64,000 nt of DNA from Janibacter anophelis NBRC 107843. GTDB lineage: Bacteria; Actinomycetota; Actinomycetes; Actinomycetales; Dermatophilaceae. The stretch covers positions 1 through 64,000 of the forward strand of contig NZ_BCSQ01000002.1 in NCBI RefSeq assembly GCF_001570945.1, in the 5' to 3' direction. The stretch's first letter is position 1, and each line of letters begins with the position of its first letter. The position numbers were made by a program, and so were the translations under genes. Shown in pieces: positions 63,449-64,000 of the stretch. Under the pieces are notes generated by a model, which saw only the letters and a program-made list of their open reading frames with translations, searched no databases and was not told the DNA's origin.

Positions 63449-64000
63449 TCACCCCACCGAGCGCGGCGTCCAGACCCGTCCGTCGTCGGTGACCCGGGTG
63501 CTCGATGCACCGATGACGACGAGGCAGCCCATGTCGACCGACTCGACGTCGAGCTCACCGAGGCGGGTGATCGCCACGGACTCGGCGTCGCGGCCCACGT
63601 GCCGGGCCACGACGACGACGCGGTCCGGGCCCACGGCGTCGACGAGCAGGTCGCGGGCCCGGCCCAGCGTGTCCGGTCGTGAGGCAGACCGCGGGTTGTA
63701 CAGCGCCATCGTGACGTCGTGCGTCGCGAGCGCGGTGAGTCGGTCGGCGAGCACCTCCCACGGCTTGAGGTTGTCGCTGAGATTGACCAGCGCGTGGTCG
63801 CCGCCGAGCACGGCGCCGACGAGGGCGCTCGCGGCGTGCGCCGCGGTGACCCCCGGCACGACCCGCACGGGCACGTCCGTGTAGCCGGCGTCCTCGGCGA
63901 CGGCGGTCTCCCGCGACTCGAAGAGTGCGGTCGCCATGCCGAAGACCCCCGCGTCGCCACCGGAGACGATGGCCACGTCGTCCCCCGAGCGCGCCAGGTC
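63449..64000 (-). CDS. cobJ: Precorrin-3B C17-methyltransferase, 5' part beyond window
   Basis: The C-terminal 183 residues of a tetrapyrrole methylase that contracts the corrin ring by methylating C17. IVSGGDAGVFGMATALFE, VPGVTAAHAASALVGAVLGGDHA and MALYNPRSASRPDTL are characteristic of CobJ. The frame is open to position 64000, so the start lies outside. In many actinobacteria this domain is fused behind CobI, so the complete gene may be cobIJ; that cannot be tested here. Confidence 0.9.
   Translation of the reverse strand, partial: DLARSGDDVAIVSGGDAGVFGMATALFESRETAVAEDAGYTDVPVRVVPGVTAAHAASALVGAVLGGDHALVNLSDNLKPWEVLADRLTALATHDVTMALYNPRSASRPDTLGRARDLLVDAVGPDRVVVVARHVGRDAESVAITRLGELDVESVDMGCLVVIGASSTRVTDDGRVWTPRSVG

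Overview
The window is very GC-rich (about 70 percent or more by eye), uses GTG starts freely, packs genes into 4-base overlapping operons and contains no tRNA, rRNA, insertion sequence, prophage or CRISPR array that I can see. Gene content and order point to a chromosome of an aerobic member of the Actinomycetota. An Intrasporangiaceae-like member of Micrococcales is my guess, but this is inference only. The housekeeping backbone (lepB, rnhB, DUF2469, yraN, comM, dprA, xerC, M23, rpsB, tsf, pyrH, frr, cdsA, rlmN, then dxr, rseP/rip1, ispG, GNAT, proS, then cobalamin genes) follows the order known from Mycobacterium tuberculosis, with accessory genes inserted between conserved blocks.

Layout. 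0-7 kb: two tandem signal peptidases, RNase HII, and a DNA-processing run (YraN nuclease, ComM, DprA, XerC). 7-17.5 kb: translation and lipid genes, interrupted by an alkane-hydroxylase operon (alkB fused to rubredoxin, plus a TetR regulator) with a strong palindromic operator. 17.5-31 kb: accessory block with a LOG-like protein, a secreted polysaccharide deacetylase carrying cell-wall-binding repeats, an Lrp-regulated aminotransferase facing an aldehyde dehydrogenase (polyamine/omega-amino acid catabolism), a PAP2 phosphatase, threonine aldolase with a large DUF6421-like protein, succinate-semialdehyde dehydrogenase, and an RNase Sa-like/barstar pair. 31-36 kb: ZIP transporter, thioesterase and the dxr-rseP-ispG-GNAT isoprenoid/site-2-protease block. 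36-47 kb: oxidoreductase, pyruvate oxidase, DoxX proteins, sirtuin, M23 peptidase, EamA exporter with a divergent LysR regulator, proS and a HAD hydrolase. 47-64 kb: a cobalamin locus with cobK; a seven-gene reverse operon (chelatase I/D, cobO, a cobB-cobC fusion, cobA, cobS, cobU, cobD) behind a cobalamin riboswitch; divergent cobL-cobM; a second riboswitch driving a CbiMNQO cobalt importer; and the start of a cobJ gene running off the right end.

How the genes work together. The cobalamin genes form an aerobic-type (Cob) pathway with cobalt uptake, corrin-ring methylation, a,c-diamidation, adenosylation, aminopropanol attachment and nucleotide-loop assembly. CobG/CobZ, CobH, CobI, CobF, CobN, CobQ and CobT are not in the window. 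The catabolic block would convert diamines or omega-amino acids through aldehydes to succinate.

The most unusual signals are DNA-level ones: a family of intergenic palindromic elements placed at convergent gene ends, a strikingly over-frequent nonamer CCCCCTTCG on both strands, and a recurrent xANNNT-N6/7-start arrangement suggesting many leaderless transcripts, including one divergent pair whose -10 boxes overlap.
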